Notes: a model not told the origin generated them from the sequence alone. Shown: positions 35,423-44,442, counted from the stretch's first letter. The stretch is DNA of 64,000 nt from CALKHT01 sp964511575 (GCA_964511575.1 CAZEFM010000003.1:1-64000), one strand, 5' to 3'. Numbers and translations: made by a program.

Positions 35423-36828
35423 TGCTGGGCGCCAACCATCGCACCGCGCCGGTCGAGCTGCGCGAACGCATGAGCCTGACGGGCGAACGCCTGGACAGCG
35501 CCTTCGATCTGGTGCGCAGCCGCTTCCCCCATGTCGAAATGGTCATCCTCTCCACGTGCAACCGCACGGAGCTGTACCTCGCCCGGCCGGAACTCGAATC
35601 GCCGTCACTGGACGACCTGCGGCTGGCGTTCGGCGCGGTGTGCGGCATTGAGGCGGCAACGCTGCAGGATGTCACGCTGCACCTCAAGCAGGAGCAGGCG
35701 GTGACGCATCTGTTCCGCGTGACGGCGGGGCTCGACTCGATGGTGCTGGGCGAGCCGCAGATTCTCGGGCAGGTGAAGCGGGCGTATGAATCGGCCAACC
35801 AGCGCCATGCTGTGGGCCCGGTGCTGCACCGCGTGTTTCAGCAGGCGATCGCCACCGCCAAGCACGTGCGCACGGAAACGGGGCTGGCGGAACGCCGCGC
35901 CTCGGTCGGTTCCGCCGCGGTCGATTTCGCGCGCAAGATCTTCTCCCACTTCGAGGACAAAACCATCGTCGCCATCGGCGCGGGGGAAATGGCGAAGATC
36001 ACGCTCGAACATCTGAAGCTGCTCGCACCGGCCAAACTGTGGATCGTCAACCGTTCGCCGCAGCGTGCCGAATCGCTGGCACAGGCTCTGGGATTGAACG
36101 AACCGTCGCGTGGCGGGCCGCGTCCCTGGTCGGAACTGGATCAGTTGCTCGTGGAAGCGGACATCGTGGTGACGAGCACCGGCGCGACGGAGCCGATCAT
36201 CACGGCCGAGCGGTTCAAGCCGTTGGTGCGTCGCCGCCGCAGTCGGCCGCTGTTCCTGATCGACATCGCCCTGCCGCGCGACGTGGAGCCGGCGGTGGCG
36301 TCGTTCAACAACGTCTACCTTTACAACCTCGACGATCTGCAGCAGGTGGTCGCGCAAACGCTGGGCGAGCACGATGAAAAACTCGCCGCCTGCGAATCGG
36401 CGATCAGCGAAGCCGTCAAGGCGTGCGTGAGCCAGATCCAGACGCGCGACATCGGCCAACTCATCGGCACGCTGCGACAGATGCTGCACGAAATGGGCAA
36501 AGCCGAGCAGCAGCGCGCCGCGGCGAAACTCGCAGCCGTCGCTCCCGAAGACCTGCCCGAACGCATCGATCAGGTGCTCGAGGAACACACGCATCGGCTG
36601 GTGAACAAGATCCTGCACCTGCCGCTGAGTCGCCTCGATCGCCGCAACGCCGATGCGCCTCTGGGTTTCACCGCCGCCGCCCTGCGCTATCTCTTCAAAC
36701 TCGATGAACAGGGCGACGCCCCCACCGCCGATGATGCATCAACCACACCGCGCGCCGAACGCACCTGCCCCAACCCGAAAACACCCTCATCGCCGTTCGC
36801 GAACCCGGTACGGGTAAAAGCAAAGTAG
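35410..36828 (+). CDS. hemA: Glutamyl-tRNA reductase
   Basis: A 472-residue enzyme that reduces Glu-tRNA to glutamate-1-semialdehyde with NADPH, the first committed step of C5 tetrapyrrole synthesis. The N-terminus has GANHRTAPVELRERM, the catalytic Cys50 in LSTCNRTELY and the signature RVTAGLDSMVLGEPQILGQV. The Rossmann region reads IGAGEMAKITLEHL, with IDIALPRDVEPAVASFNNVY after it, and a C-terminal dimerisation helix runs from about 330. The tail after about 430 is low-complexity and Pro/Thr-rich, longer than usual. The start is the ATG at 35410, giving the normal MQILMLGANH opening; it overlaps the upstream gene. Confidence 0.96.
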   Translation: MQILMLGANHRTAPVELRERMSLTGERLDSAFDLVRSRFPHVEMVILSTCNRTELYLARPELESPSLDDLRLAFGAVCGIEAATLQDVTLHLKQEQAVTHLFRVTAGLDSMVLGEPQILGQVKRAYESANQRHAVGPVLHRVFQQAIATAKHVRTETGLAERRASVGSAAVDFARKIFSHFEDKTIVAIGAGEMAKITLEHLKLLAPAKLWIVNRSPQRAESLAQALGLNEPSRGGPRPWSELDQLLVEADIVVTSTGATEPIITAERFKPLVRRRRSRPLFLIDIALPRDVEPAVASFNNVYLYNLDDLQQVVAQTLGEHDEKLAACESAISEAVKACVSQIQTRDIGQLIGTLRQMLHEMGKAEQQRAAAKLAAVAPEDLPERIDQVLEEHTHRLVNKILHLPLSRLDRRNADAPLGFTAAALRYLFKLDEQGDAPTADDASTTPRAERTCPNPKTPSSPFANPVRVKAK

Positions 36829-36850
36829 GCCAGGGACAACACTGGCGTAC

Positions 36851-36878
36851 TCTCCGTTGCCTATGTGCCTCCGTGCCT
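36851..36878. repeat. Short-word repeat, CCTCCGTGCC family
   Basis: TCCGTTGCCTATGTGCCTCC and GTGCCTTC words fill the short gap between hemA and phoR. Related words (ACGGAGGGACGGAGGCAC) occur at 47041-47070 and, reversed, at 58411-58450. Confidence 0.5.
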
Positions 36879-38207
36879 TCACCCCTCCATCGCTAACCGC
36901 ATCACAAACCGACTGCCTTTGCCCAGTTCGCTTTCCACATCCACCTGTCCGCCGTGCGCCTGCGCGATGTGTTTGACGATGGCGAGTCCCAGCCCCGTGC
37001 CGCCCAGTTCTCTGCTGCGTGCCTTGTCGGTGCGATAGAACCGCTCGAAAAGTCGCGGCAGGTGTTCCGGCCCGATGCCGCAACCGTGATCCGTCACGCT
37101 GATGTGCACCTCCCCGTTCTCCGCCGCTGCCGCCACCTCCACCTGTTCGCCCGCGGGGCTGTACTTGATCGCGTTGTCCACCAGGTTCACCACCGCCTGC
37201 TCCAACAGCGGCGCATTCACCCGTGCCGTCAGATCCGCTTCGCACTTCACCGTCACCCGCACCTGACGCGCTTCCGCCTGCAACTCGCAGCTCTCCACCG
37301 CCGCATGCAGCACCCGCGACAGGCGCGACGGCTCCAGGTCGATCCGCTTGTCCTTCGCGTCCTGTTCCACGCGCGACAACGTCAACAGATCGTTCACGAT
37401 CGCATGCAGCCGATCCGCCTGCCGGGCGATGATCTTCAAAAAGCGCTCCGCATCCTGCGCTTCGTGTTCGCCGCCTTCCAACAAAGTCTCAGCGAAACCT
37501 TTGATCGCCGTGACGGGTGTTTTGATCTCGTGCGACACGTTGGCGACGAAATCGCGCCGCACCCCTTCCAGTCGGCGCAGCTCGCTCACATCGTGCAGCA
37601 CGATCACCACGCCGATGCGGCGACCATCCCCATCGCGCAACGGTGCGCTTTGCACCTGCACATACCGCTGCGGACCGTCGTCCGTGGTTGGCGTGTGCAG
37701 CGTCAGGTCATCCTGCACCGCCTGATCCGTCGACAGCGCGTTGATGATGAATCGCTGCAGCCCCGTGGTGCGCACCAGTTCCTGAATCGATCGGCCGGCC
37801 GCCTGCGCGGGGTCCACGTCGAGAAACCGCCCCGCCGCCGCGTTAAGACTGATCACCCGCTCCTGCGGATCAACGACGATCACCCCTTCCACCATGCTCG
37901 ACAGCACCGCTTCCATCTCGTTGCGCTGCCGCACCGCCAACTGATAACGGTCCTGAATCTGCTTGGCCATCTGATTCAGCGATTCCGCCAGATGCGCCAT
38001 CGGCGCCAGACCGCTCACCTCGACCCGTTGCGACAGATCGCCCGCCGCAAAGCGTTCCGCCCCGCGACGCAACTGCTGCAATGCCCGATGGTGGAGCAGA
38101 AGAATGATGACAAAGACTGCCAGCACCAGCAGCGCCGCGATCAGCAGCGCGACAACCGGCCCGCTGGTTCCCACCTGCGCCGATGAGGCGATCTCTGCCC
38201 AGCGCAC
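36879..38207 (-). CDS. phoR: Sensor histidine kinase, PhoR type
   Basis: A 442-residue kinase with one N-terminal membrane helix (VVALLIAALLVLAVFVIILLL), a HAMP-like segment (about 35-90), a PAS domain (about 100-210, VEGVIVVDPQERVISLNAAA), HisKA with phospho-acceptor His226 in ANVSHEIKTPVTAIKGFAET, and a HATPase_c domain with NAIKYSPAG, DHGCGIG and GGTGLGLAIVKHIA. PAS plus the HEIKTP box and adjacency to phoB fit the phosphate-starvation sensor PhoR; another ligand is possible since the periplasmic part is tiny. I take GTG 38207, 4 nt after the phoB stop. The frame extends further up over phoB but is not protein-like. Probably co-transcribed with phoB. Confidence 0.85.
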   Translation of the reverse strand: MRWAEIASSAQVGTSGPVVALLIAALLVLAVFVIILLLHHRALQQLRRGAERFAAGDLSQRVEVSGLAPMAHLAESLNQMAKQIQDRYQLAVRQRNEMEAVLSSMVEGVIVVDPQERVISLNAAAGRFLDVDPAQAAGRSIQELVRTTGLQRFIINALSTDQAVQDDLTLHTPTTDDGPQRYVQVQSAPLRDGDGRRIGVVIVLHDVSELRRLEGVRRDFVANVSHEIKTPVTAIKGFAETLLEGGEHEAQDAERFLKIIARQADRLHAIVNDLLTLSRVEQDAKDKRIDLEPSRLSRVLHAAVESCELQAEARQVRVTVKCEADLTARVNAPLLEQAVVNLVDNAIKYSPAGEQVEVAAAAENGEVHISVTDHGCGIGPEHLPRLFERFYRTDKARSRELGGTGLGLAIVKHIAQAHGGQVDVESELGKGSRFVMRLAMEG

Positions 38208-38211
38208 GAAC

Positions 38212-38985
38212 CTACAACTCCCTGAAGCGGTAGCCCACGCCGCGTACGGTTTCGATATCGTCGTCGGCCGCAGTCCCGCTCGACGCCGAAAGTTTACGCC
38301 GCAGCGCCACCACCTGCACATCGACCGACCGGTCCGTCACCGCCGCCAACTCCCCGTGCACCGCCGCGATGATCTGCTGCCGGGTGAACACCCGCCCCGG
38401 CCGCGACATGAGTAAACGAAGCAGCTTGAACTCCGTGGCGGTCAGATCCACCGGCTTGTCATCCACCGTCACCTGATGCCGTTGCGGATCGATGATGATG
38501 TTGCGGATGCGCACCGGCTCGTCGTCCGCCTCGGCGGGGGGTGATGTCGACCGTCGCCGCAGCACCGCGCGAATCCGCGCCAGAAGCTCCCGCCACCGGT
38601 AAGGCTTGGTGATGTAATCATCCGCCCCCAGTTCCAGCCCCAGCACGATGTCCGCCTCCTGATCCCGCGCGGTCACCATCACCACCGGAATCTCAGCCGT
38701 CTGGGCATCGGCCCGCAGGGCCCGGCACACCTCCAGCCCATCCATGCCCGGCAGCATCAGATCCAGCACCACCAGGTCGGGCAACTGCCTGCGCGCCAGT
38801 TCCAGCCCGCGCTCGCCCCGGTCGGTACACATCACCTCGAACCCCTCACGGGAAAGGTTGTACCGCAGCAGCTCCTGCAGGTCCGGCTCATCCTCGATGA
38901 CCAGCAACCGCCCCCGGGCAGCCGCCCGCTCCGTCGCATCCGACCGCTCCTCAAAGGCTTGCGAATCTTTGCGGCGAGCTTTCAT
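38212..38985 (-). CDS. phoB: Response regulator, PhoB/OmpR family
   Basis: A 257-residue two-domain regulator. The receiver domain has LLVIEDEPDLQELLRYNLSR (acidic pocket), phospho-Asp75 in LVVLDLMLPGMDG, VTARDQEADIVLGLELGADD and the conserved Lys in YITKPYRWREL. The C-terminal winged helix has LTATEFKLLRLLMSRPGRVF, DRSVDVQVVALRRKL and ETVRGVGYRFREL. It would be phosphorylated by the adjacent kinase and bind promoter repeats. I choose ATG 38985 because GGAG lies 5 nt upstream; the frame has earlier ATGs at 39018 and 39042, which would add an unstructured tail. The gene lies just inside a scaffold gap. Confidence 0.87.
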   Translation of the reverse strand: MKARRKDSQAFEERSDATERAAARGRLLVIEDEPDLQELLRYNLSREGFEVMCTDRGERGLELARRQLPDLVVLDLMLPGMDGLEVCRALRADAQTAEIPVVMVTARDQEADIVLGLELGADDYITKPYRWRELLARIRAVLRRRSTSPPAEADDEPVRIRNIIIDPQRHQVTVDDKPVDLTATEFKLLRLLMSRPGRVFTRQQIIAAVHGELAAVTDRSVDVQVVALRRKLSASSGTAADDDIETVRGVGYRFREL

Positions 38986-39031
38986 CGCAACTCCCAAATC
39001 CACATCAGACGTGCTCATGATGAACAAACAA

Positions 39032-39241
39032 TACCGCTCCATGGTAAGCGTTGAAGAGGAATTGTGTTAGAAACGGATTAGCAAAANNNNNNNNNNNNNN
39101 NNNNNNNNNNNNNNNNNNNNNNNNNNNNNNNNNNNNNNNNNNNNNNNNNNNNNNNNNNNNNNNNNNNNNNNNNNNNNNNNNNNNNNTACCGCTCCATGGT
39201 AAGCGTTGAAGAGGAATTGTGTTAGAAACGGATTAGCAAAA
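39032..39241. other. Scaffold gap of 100 N flanked by an exact 55-nt duplication
   Basis: Positions 39087-39186 are N. The 55 bases before the gap (39032-39086) and the 55 after it (39187-39241) are identical. An exact overlap of one assembler k-mer length on both sides of a fixed 100-N spacer is the mark of two contigs that overlap but were scaffolded rather than merged. Confidence 0.85.
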
Positions 39242-39340
39242 AGGCCATGGGGTAAAGGCCATGGGCCAAGGGCGAAAGCGCCGTCCCCGAATCCCTCAGC
39301 CCCCGGCCCATGGCCCTTGCCCCTCCCCTCGCAATACCCT
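39242..39340. repeat. Inverted GGCCATGGGCC-word repeat upstream of the secretion cluster
   Basis: AAAGGCCATGGGCCAAGGG (39254-39272) on one side and CCCCGGCCCATGGCCCTT (39301-39318) on the other form an inverted repeat around AAGGCCATGGGCC. It lies in the gap between phoB and the 39424 gene. Confidence 0.6.
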
Positions 39341-39423
39341 CGCTTGCCGGACGTTAAACTGCGGTGGCTCGAACAGGTAGAGCCGCGACAACGGAAAGTC
39401 CCTTTTAAGGAAGGAAGCGAGTC

Positions 39424-40008
39424 ATGGTCCGCAAGAGCAAGTGGATGGTGGCGTTGGCGGTGGTTGCAACCGGTGCGATGTGGCTCAGCCAGTCCTATGC
39501 GCAGGAAGGCGGCCGACGACAGCAGTTCGACCCCGAACAGATGCGCCAGCGTATGGAACAGATGCGGCAGGAACGGGCTGAACGCATGCGCGAGCAGCTC
39601 GGGGTGAGTGCCGACGACTGGCAGGTGATCGGCCCCCGCATCGAACGGATCGAGGAACTGCGAGGTCAGGCGACGATGGGCGCGATGCGGGGTGGTCGTG
39701 GATTCGGAGCCCCCGCCGGCGGCCCGGGTGGCCCCGGCGGTCAGGGCAACCGCGGCGGACGATTCGGTAACGCCCGGCCCGATGCGGACCCGGCCGACCT
39801 GCCCGAAACCGTCCGCGCCATGCAGAACCTGCGCGAGGTGCTCGACGATGACCAGGCCGACAACAACACCATCAAGGAGGCGTTGACCAAGCTGCGCGCC
39901 GCCAACGAGAAGGCCCGCAAGGAGCTGTCCGACGCCCGGGAAGATCTTCGTACCCTCCTCACGCTGCGCCAGGAAGCGCAACTTGTGGCCATGGGCATCC
40001 TGGAGTGA
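39424..40008 (+). CDS. Secreted Arg/Glu/Gly-rich protein of unknown function
   Basis: A 194-residue exported protein: signal peptide 1-26 ending SYA/QEG, a charged helical stretch (QMRQRMEQMRQERAERMREQ), a Gly/Arg linker (about 88-118, GGRGFGAPAGGPGGPGGQGN) and a second helical stretch from about 125 (AMQNLREVLDDDQADNNTIK). Two antiparallel charged helices recall the periplasmic CpxP/Spy group, but no LTxxQ motif is clear. The start has AGGAAGGAA a few nt upstream. It precedes gspE by 155 nt, and its Gly/Arg linker resembles those in the GspC-like and GspD proteins at the end of the cluster. Confidence 0.65.
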   Translation: MVRKSKWMVALAVVATGAMWLSQSYAQEGGRRQQFDPEQMRQRMEQMRQERAERMREQLGVSADDWQVIGPRIERIEELRGQATMGAMRGGRGFGAPAGGPGGPGGQGNRGGRFGNARPDADPADLPETVRAMQNLREVLDDDQADNNTIKEALTKLRAANEKARKELSDAREDLRTLLTLRQEAQLVAMGILE

Positions 40009-40164
40009 TGTTCGCGGGTAGGAACACGGACGGGGGGCCAGGGGCCTGCTGAACGACGCTCCGGGCCCCTACCCCCGATCCGGTCATGTGCCACGAACCA
40101 AACCTGAATCACCCCGCGGGGCCTGACCGTCCCGCGGTGCATTCCACGAGCCTGCGACGTTTTC

Positions 40165-41850
40165 ATGGATCCAATACTCAACAACCTCGCCTCCCGCGGC
40201 CTGCTCCAGGCTGACGATGTCCAGCGCATTCGCGAGTTGCAGGCTCAGGGCGCTTCGCTGGACGATGCCCTTGTCGCCGTCGCCGCGCCCGGCAGCGATC
40301 TGCTGCCGCGCCTCGCCGCCGAGTTCGAGGTGCCCTACCTGGATCTGGAAAACTGCAAGCCGACCCCGCAGTTGCTCTCCCGATTCCCCGCACGCGTTCT
40401 GCTCGAACATCGACTGCTGCCCGTCGAACAAAGCAACGGCGATGTCATCGTCGCCACCAGCCGCCTCTTCGACACCGGCGGCCTCGATGAACTGCGGCTG
40501 GCGTCGGGCGTGAACATCAAGCCCGCTTTCGCCCCGCCCAACGAGATCGAGCGGTGCATCCGCCAGTTCCTCGGCGTCGGTGCCGACACGGTGCAGTCAC
40601 TCGTCTCCGATGGCAGCTACAACATCGAGGTGCTCGCCGACGGCAGCGATGAGGATGTCGACCTCGCCGAAGCGGCACAGGACGCCTCGATCATCAAGTT
40701 CGTGAACCAGTTGCTCGCCGAAGCGATCGAGTTGCGTGCGACCGACGTGCACATCGAGCCGTTCGAGCATTCGCTGCAGATTCGCTATCGCATCGACGGC
40801 GTGCTGCAGCAGGCGAACATCCCGCCGGAGGTGCGGCAGTTCCAGGCGGCGATCGTGTCGCGCCTCAAGATTCTCAGCCATCTGGACATTGCCGAGAAGC
40901 GTCTGCCGCAGGACGGCCGCATCAAGCTGCGCCTCGCCCAGCGCGAGATCGACGTGCGTGTGTCGGTGATCCCGATGCTGCACGGCGAGGCGGTGGTCAT
41001 GCGTATCCTCGACCGCAACGCCACGCTGCTGGGGCTGGAGCATCTGGGCATGGCGCCGCGCGACCGCAAAGCGTTTGAACGCGTGCTGGGATTGCCCCAC
41101 GGCATCATCCTCGTCACCGGACCGACCGGCAGCGGCAAAACCACCACGCTCTACGCCGGCCTCAGCGAAATCAACGACATCGTCCGCAAGATCGTCACCA
41201 TCGAAGATCCCATCGAATACCATCTGGAAGGCATCAACCAGATTCAGGTGTCGACCAAGACGGGGCTCACCTTCGCTCGCGGCCTGCGGTCGATTCTGCG
41301 ACACGACCCGGATGTGATCCTCATCGGCGAAATTCGCGACCGTGAGACGGCTGAGATCGCGGTGCAGGCTTCGCTCACCGGTCACCTGGTGTTCTCGACG
41401 CTGCACACCAACGATGCGCCCGGGGCGCTGACGCGACTGGTCGACATGGGCATCGAGCCATTCCTGGTAACCTCGTCGCTGGAAATGGTGGCGGCGCAGC
41501 GCCTGGTTCGACTGATCTGCGAACAGTGCAAGGAGCCGATCGAAATCGACGAGGCGGCCCGGCTGCGTGACGAAACCGGCATGGAACTGCCCGACAGGCT
41601 GTACCACGGGCGCGGCTGCCGGGCGTGTCAGAACACGGGGTATCGCGGCCGAACGGGTATCTTCGAACTGATGCCCGTGACCGATTCGATTCGCGAGCTG
41701 GTGCTGCGACGCGAGTCGTCCGGCCACGTGCGCCAGGTCGCCATCAAGGAAGGTATGAGCAGCCTGCGCCAGGACGGCTGGCGTCTTGTGCGCGAAGGTC
41801 GCACCACCCTCGAAGAAGTCCTGCGCGTGACCAAGGACGAACCGGTTTGA
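40165..41850 (+). CDS. gspE: Type II secretion ATPase GspE
   Basis: A 561-residue cytoplasmic ATPase that powers pseudopilus assembly. The N-terminal MshEN-type domain (about 1-150, RIRELQAQGASLDDALVAV) binds the GspL-type protein. The core has FVNQLLAEAIELRATDVHIE (about 175-195), Walker A GPTGSGKTTTLYAGL near 318, the Asp box ITIEDP-like VTIEDPIEY, Walker B ILIGEIRDRETAEIA and the His box TGHLVFSTLHTNDA. A zinc finger follows: CEQCKEP near 452 and GCRACQNTGYRGRTGIFEL near 483. All motifs are intact. It is the first core gene of the operon; gspF follows after a gap filled by a strong inverted repeat. Confidence 0.95.
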   Translation: MDPILNNLASRGLLQADDVQRIRELQAQGASLDDALVAVAAPGSDLLPRLAAEFEVPYLDLENCKPTPQLLSRFPARVLLEHRLLPVEQSNGDVIVATSRLFDTGGLDELRLASGVNIKPAFAPPNEIERCIRQFLGVGADTVQSLVSDGSYNIEVLADGSDEDVDLAEAAQDASIIKFVNQLLAEAIELRATDVHIEPFEHSLQIRYRIDGVLQQANIPPEVRQFQAAIVSRLKILSHLDIAEKRLPQDGRIKLRLAQREIDVRVSVIPMLHGEAVVMRILDRNATLLGLEHLGMAPRDRKAFERVLGLPHGIILVTGPTGSGKTTTLYAGLSEINDIVRKIVTIEDPIEYHLEGINQIQVSTKTGLTFARGLRSILRHDPDVILIGEIRDRETAEIAVQASLTGHLVFSTLHTNDAPGALTRLVDMGIEPFLVTSSLEMVAAQRLVRLICEQCKEPIEIDEAARLRDETGMELPDRLYHGRGCRACQNTGYRGRTGIFELMPVTDSIRELVLRRESSGHVRQVAIKEGMSSLRQDGWRLVREGRTTLEEVLRVTKDEPV

Positions 41851-41862
41851 AGTCACGAAAGC

Positions 41863-41998
41863 TGGAACCGCGAATGAACGCGAATCGACGCGAATGAATT
41901 TTGATGGAATGAACCACGCGGCTTTGATGCCGGTGTACAGAACCATCCAGAACTTTGCTTTTTATATTAGCGTCCATTCGCGTTCATTCGCGGTTCAC
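41863..41998. repeat. Near-perfect inverted repeat (CGCGAATGAACGCGAAT words) between gspE and gspF
   Basis: The left arm (from 41865) reads GAACCGCGAATGAACGCGAA then TCGACGC. The right arm (41971-41998), reversed, reads GAACCGCGAATGAACGCGAA then TGGACG, so 26 or more positions match. The spacer between arms is about 75 nt and AT-rich. A single copy of the same words lies at 43331-43360 between gspF and gspG. Confidence 0.8.
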
Positions 41999-42017
41999 TG
42001 CCTTAAAAGGATTTGTC

Positions 42018-43322
42018 TTGCCTGAATTCGCTTACATTGCGTTGGACCGGAGCGGCAAGCGGACGCAGGGGACGCTGTCGGCGGCGAACCGTGCGGCGGC
42101 GCTGGCGGATGTCACCCAGCGCGGGCTGTTCCCCGTCTCCATCGATGAACGCGGCAACGGCAACGGGAAAGCCAACGGCAAGGCGCGCAGCAACGGCCAC
42201 ACCGCCACCAAAGCGCATCGCGAGCCGGCGCGGCCCGCAACCACCCCCGCCAGCAACGGCGCGACGACCACGGCGAGCGCCGGTCGCATTTCCGCCGCCG
42301 CGGTCGAAAACTTCACCCGCGAACTGGCGAACCTGCTGGCGGGCGGCGTGCCGTTGGCGCGGGCGCTGGCAATTCTCAAGCGCGAGGCGTCGAATCCGGC
42401 CGCGGCGGCGCTGTGGGAATCGGTACACGATGCCGTCAGCGAAGGCGCTTCGCTCGCCGATGCGATGGCGCGGTTTCCCCAGTCCTTTCCGCCGGTTTAC
42501 GTCGCCATGGTGCGCGCCGGTGAAACAGGCGGGTTCCTCGACGTGGTGCTCGGCCAGATCGCCGACTTCCGATCGCGCGAACGCGACCTGCTGGGCAAGG
42601 TGAAGGCGGCGCTCATCTACCCCTGCGTGCTCGCCCTGCTGGCGGTGGGCGTGGTCGTCTTCTGCCTCACCTACTTCATTCCCAAGTTTTCCTCGATCTT
42701 CACCGAGTTCGGTGCGGGCCTGCCCTGGCTGACGCAGGTCGTCGTGGCGATCAGCCGTTCGTTCTACTCCTACGGCCTGCTCGTCGGGTTGGCGGTGCTG
42801 GTCGGGATGATCGCGCTGCAGCGCGCCCGGCAGAGCGACACGGGCCGGCGGCGCATCGAACGGTGGATGCTCTCGACGCCGCAGTTGGGGCAGGTGCTGG
42901 CGCGGTTCGCGCTGGTGCGCTTCACGCGCATGCTGGGCACACTGCTGGGCGCGGGTGTGCCGTTGATCGCGGCACTGCGCGTCGCCCGGGAAGCGATCGG
43001 CAACCAGACGCTCACCGACACCGTCGCCCGCGCCACGGAGGATGTGCAGCGCGGCTCATCGCTGGCGCGCAGCCTGGCCGGGTCACCCAAGCTGTTTCCC
43101 CCTTCCGTGGTGGAGATGATCGCCATCGCGGAGGAAACCGGCCGACTGGATCAGGAACTCATGCGCATCGCCACCACCTACGAAGGCGATCTGGACCGGC
43201 AACTGCGCATGCTGGTGGCGTTGGCGGAACCGGTGATGCTCTTTTTCATGGCGGCGCTGATCGGCACGATCGTCGTGGCGATGCTGCTGCCGATCTTCTC
43301 GCTGCAGGATCTGATCAAGTAA
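42018..43322 (+). CDS. gspF: Type II secretion inner-membrane platform protein GspF
   Basis: A 434-residue protein with two T2SSF domains, each ending in membrane helices: LLGKVKAALIYPCVLALLAV with VVVFCLTYFIPKFSSIF, and VMLFFMAALIGTIVVAMLLPIF at the end. GspF is the polytopic core around which the pseudopilus forms. The opening PEFAYIALDRSGKRTQGTL is typical. I take the TTG at 42018 (AAGG 7 nt upstream); the frame extends to 41955 inside the repeat. Unusual is a 45-residue Asn/Gly/Lys/Thr linker (about 45-95, GNGNGKANGKARSNG) between the first strand region and the first T2SSF domain. Confidence 0.93.
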   Translation: MPEFAYIALDRSGKRTQGTLSAANRAAALADVTQRGLFPVSIDERGNGNGKANGKARSNGHTATKAHREPARPATTPASNGATTTASAGRISAAAVENFTRELANLLAGGVPLARALAILKREASNPAAAALWESVHDAVSEGASLADAMARFPQSFPPVYVAMVRAGETGGFLDVVLGQIADFRSRERDLLGKVKAALIYPCVLALLAVGVVVFCLTYFIPKFSSIFTEFGAGLPWLTQVVVAISRSFYSYGLLVGLAVLVGMIALQRARQSDTGRRRIERWMLSTPQLGQVLARFALVRFTRMLGTLLGAGVPLIAALRVAREAIGNQTLTDTVARATEDVQRGSSLARSLAGSPKLFPPSVVEMIAIAEETGRLDQELMRIATTYEGDLDRQLRMLVALAEPVMLFFMAALIGTIVVAMLLPIFSLQDLIK

Positions 43323-43330
43323 CGGTTTTG

Positions 43331-43360
43331 AGCCGCGAATGAACGCGGATGAACCACGGA
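43331..43360. repeat. CGCGAATGAACGCGGAT word between gspF and gspG
   Basis: AGCCGCGAATGAACGCGGAT, then GAACCACGGA. It is a single copy of the family that makes the inverted repeat at 41863-41998. Confidence 0.6.
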
Positions 43361-43367
43361 GTGAATC

Positions 43368-43802
43368 ATGAAACGTGTTGATCGACGACGCCGGACCCAA
43401 GGTTTCACCATGATCGAGCTGTTGCTGGTGCTGGTGATTCTGGGGGTGTTGGCGGTGATGGTGGTGCCCCGCTTTGCCGGGCGATCGGAGCAGGCGCGTG
43501 AGACGGCCGCCAAGAGCGACCTGGCGCGGATCGGCGTGGCGCTGGACTCGTTTGAGATCGACACGGGGCGGTATCCGAGCACCGCCGATGGGCTCGATGC
43601 GCTGGTGCGTCAGCCGAGCAACACGAACAACTGGCGCGGGCCTTACCTGTCGGGCGCTCAGGCCGAGCCGCGCGATCCGTGGGGCAACCCGTATCAGTAC
43701 GTCTATCCCAGCCGGCGGAACGAAGGCGGGTACGACCTGTATTCCTTCGGGCCGGACGGCCAGGAAGGCACGGACGATGACATCTACCCGGGCCAGAACT
43801 GA
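43368..43802 (+). CDS. gspG: Major pseudopilin GspG
   Basis: A 144-residue type IV pilin-like protein. The short basic leader MKRVDRRRRTQG is cut before FTMIELLLVLVILGVLAVMV, with the conserved Glu5. The globular domain has LARIGVALDSFEIDTGRYPS, LVRQPSNTNNWRGPYL, DPWGNPYQYVYP and the acidic C-terminal loop DGQEGTDDDIYPG, which in GspG proteins binds calcium. It is the main subunit of the pseudopilus. Homologous features are complete and the length is normal. It lies 45 nt after gspF. Confidence 0.96.
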   Translation: MKRVDRRRRTQGFTMIELLLVLVILGVLAVMVVPRFAGRSEQARETAAKSDLARIGVALDSFEIDTGRYPSTADGLDALVRQPSNTNNWRGPYLSGAQAEPRDPWGNPYQYVYPSRRNEGGYDLYSFGPDGQEGTDDDIYPGQN

Positions 43803-43824
43803 GTGCGCTGGCACCTCCGGGCCG

Positions 43825-44442
43825 ATGACGGGGGACGTCCGGCGCGATCGCGCGATGGCTGGCTTCTCCATGCTGGAGCTGATCATCGTGATGATCATCA
43901 TGGCGACGCTGCTGGCGGCGGCATCACCCTCGCTGCGCGGGTTCTACTCGCACCAGCAGATCAGCAACGTCGCGGGGCAGTTCGTCGCGCTGACGCAGTT
44001 CGCCCGCAACGCCGCCATCAACGAAGGACGCATCTACCGCCTCAACCTCGATGTGGATGCGCGGATTTACGGCCTGACGGTGCAGGATGGCGGCTTGTTC
44101 ATCGAGCCGGACCACCCGCTGGGCATGATTTTCGACCTGCCTGACGAGATCGAGGCGTTCTGGGTCGAGACCGACCTGGTTGCAAGCGATCGGCAGTTCG
44201 TGACGTTCTACCCATCGGGCAGGGTGGAACCGGCGGGCATCCGCCTGATCGGACGCAGCGGCGAGGTGATCGATGTCATCTGCGCCACGGCGACCGATCG
44301 CTTCCGGGCACTGAGCGAGGAGGAATCGCTGGCGCTGCAGCAGCGCCTGGCACAGGGACAGGTGTTCCAAAGCAACACGACCAATCGAAGCAGCAACACC
44401 AGCGGCAGCGGCGGCTTCGGCAGTCGCGGCACGGGACGGTGA
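43825..44442 (+). CDS. gspH: Minor pseudopilin, GspH type
   Basis: A 205-residue protein with the leader MTGDVRRDRAMAG cut before FSMLELIIVMIIMATLLAAA (Glu5 present). The body follows the GspH pattern: QFVALTQFARNAAINEGRIYRLNLDVD near 45-70, and a late VTFYPSGRVEPAGIRLI. The C-terminal 30 residues are a Ser/Asn/Gly-rich tail (NTTNRSSNTSGSGGFG). GspH is a minor pilin near the tip of the pseudopilus. The start is ATG 43825, 22 nt after gspG; ATG 43855 would also leave a short leader. Its stop overlaps the next start region. Confidence 0.85.
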   Translation: MTGDVRRDRAMAGFSMLELIIVMIIMATLLAAASPSLRGFYSHQQISNVAGQFVALTQFARNAAINEGRIYRLNLDVDARIYGLTVQDGGLFIEPDHPLGMIFDLPDEIEAFWVETDLVASDRQFVTFYPSGRVEPAGIRLIGRSGEVIDVICATATDRFRALSEEESLALQQRLAQGQVFQSNTTNRSSNTSGSGGFGSRGTGR

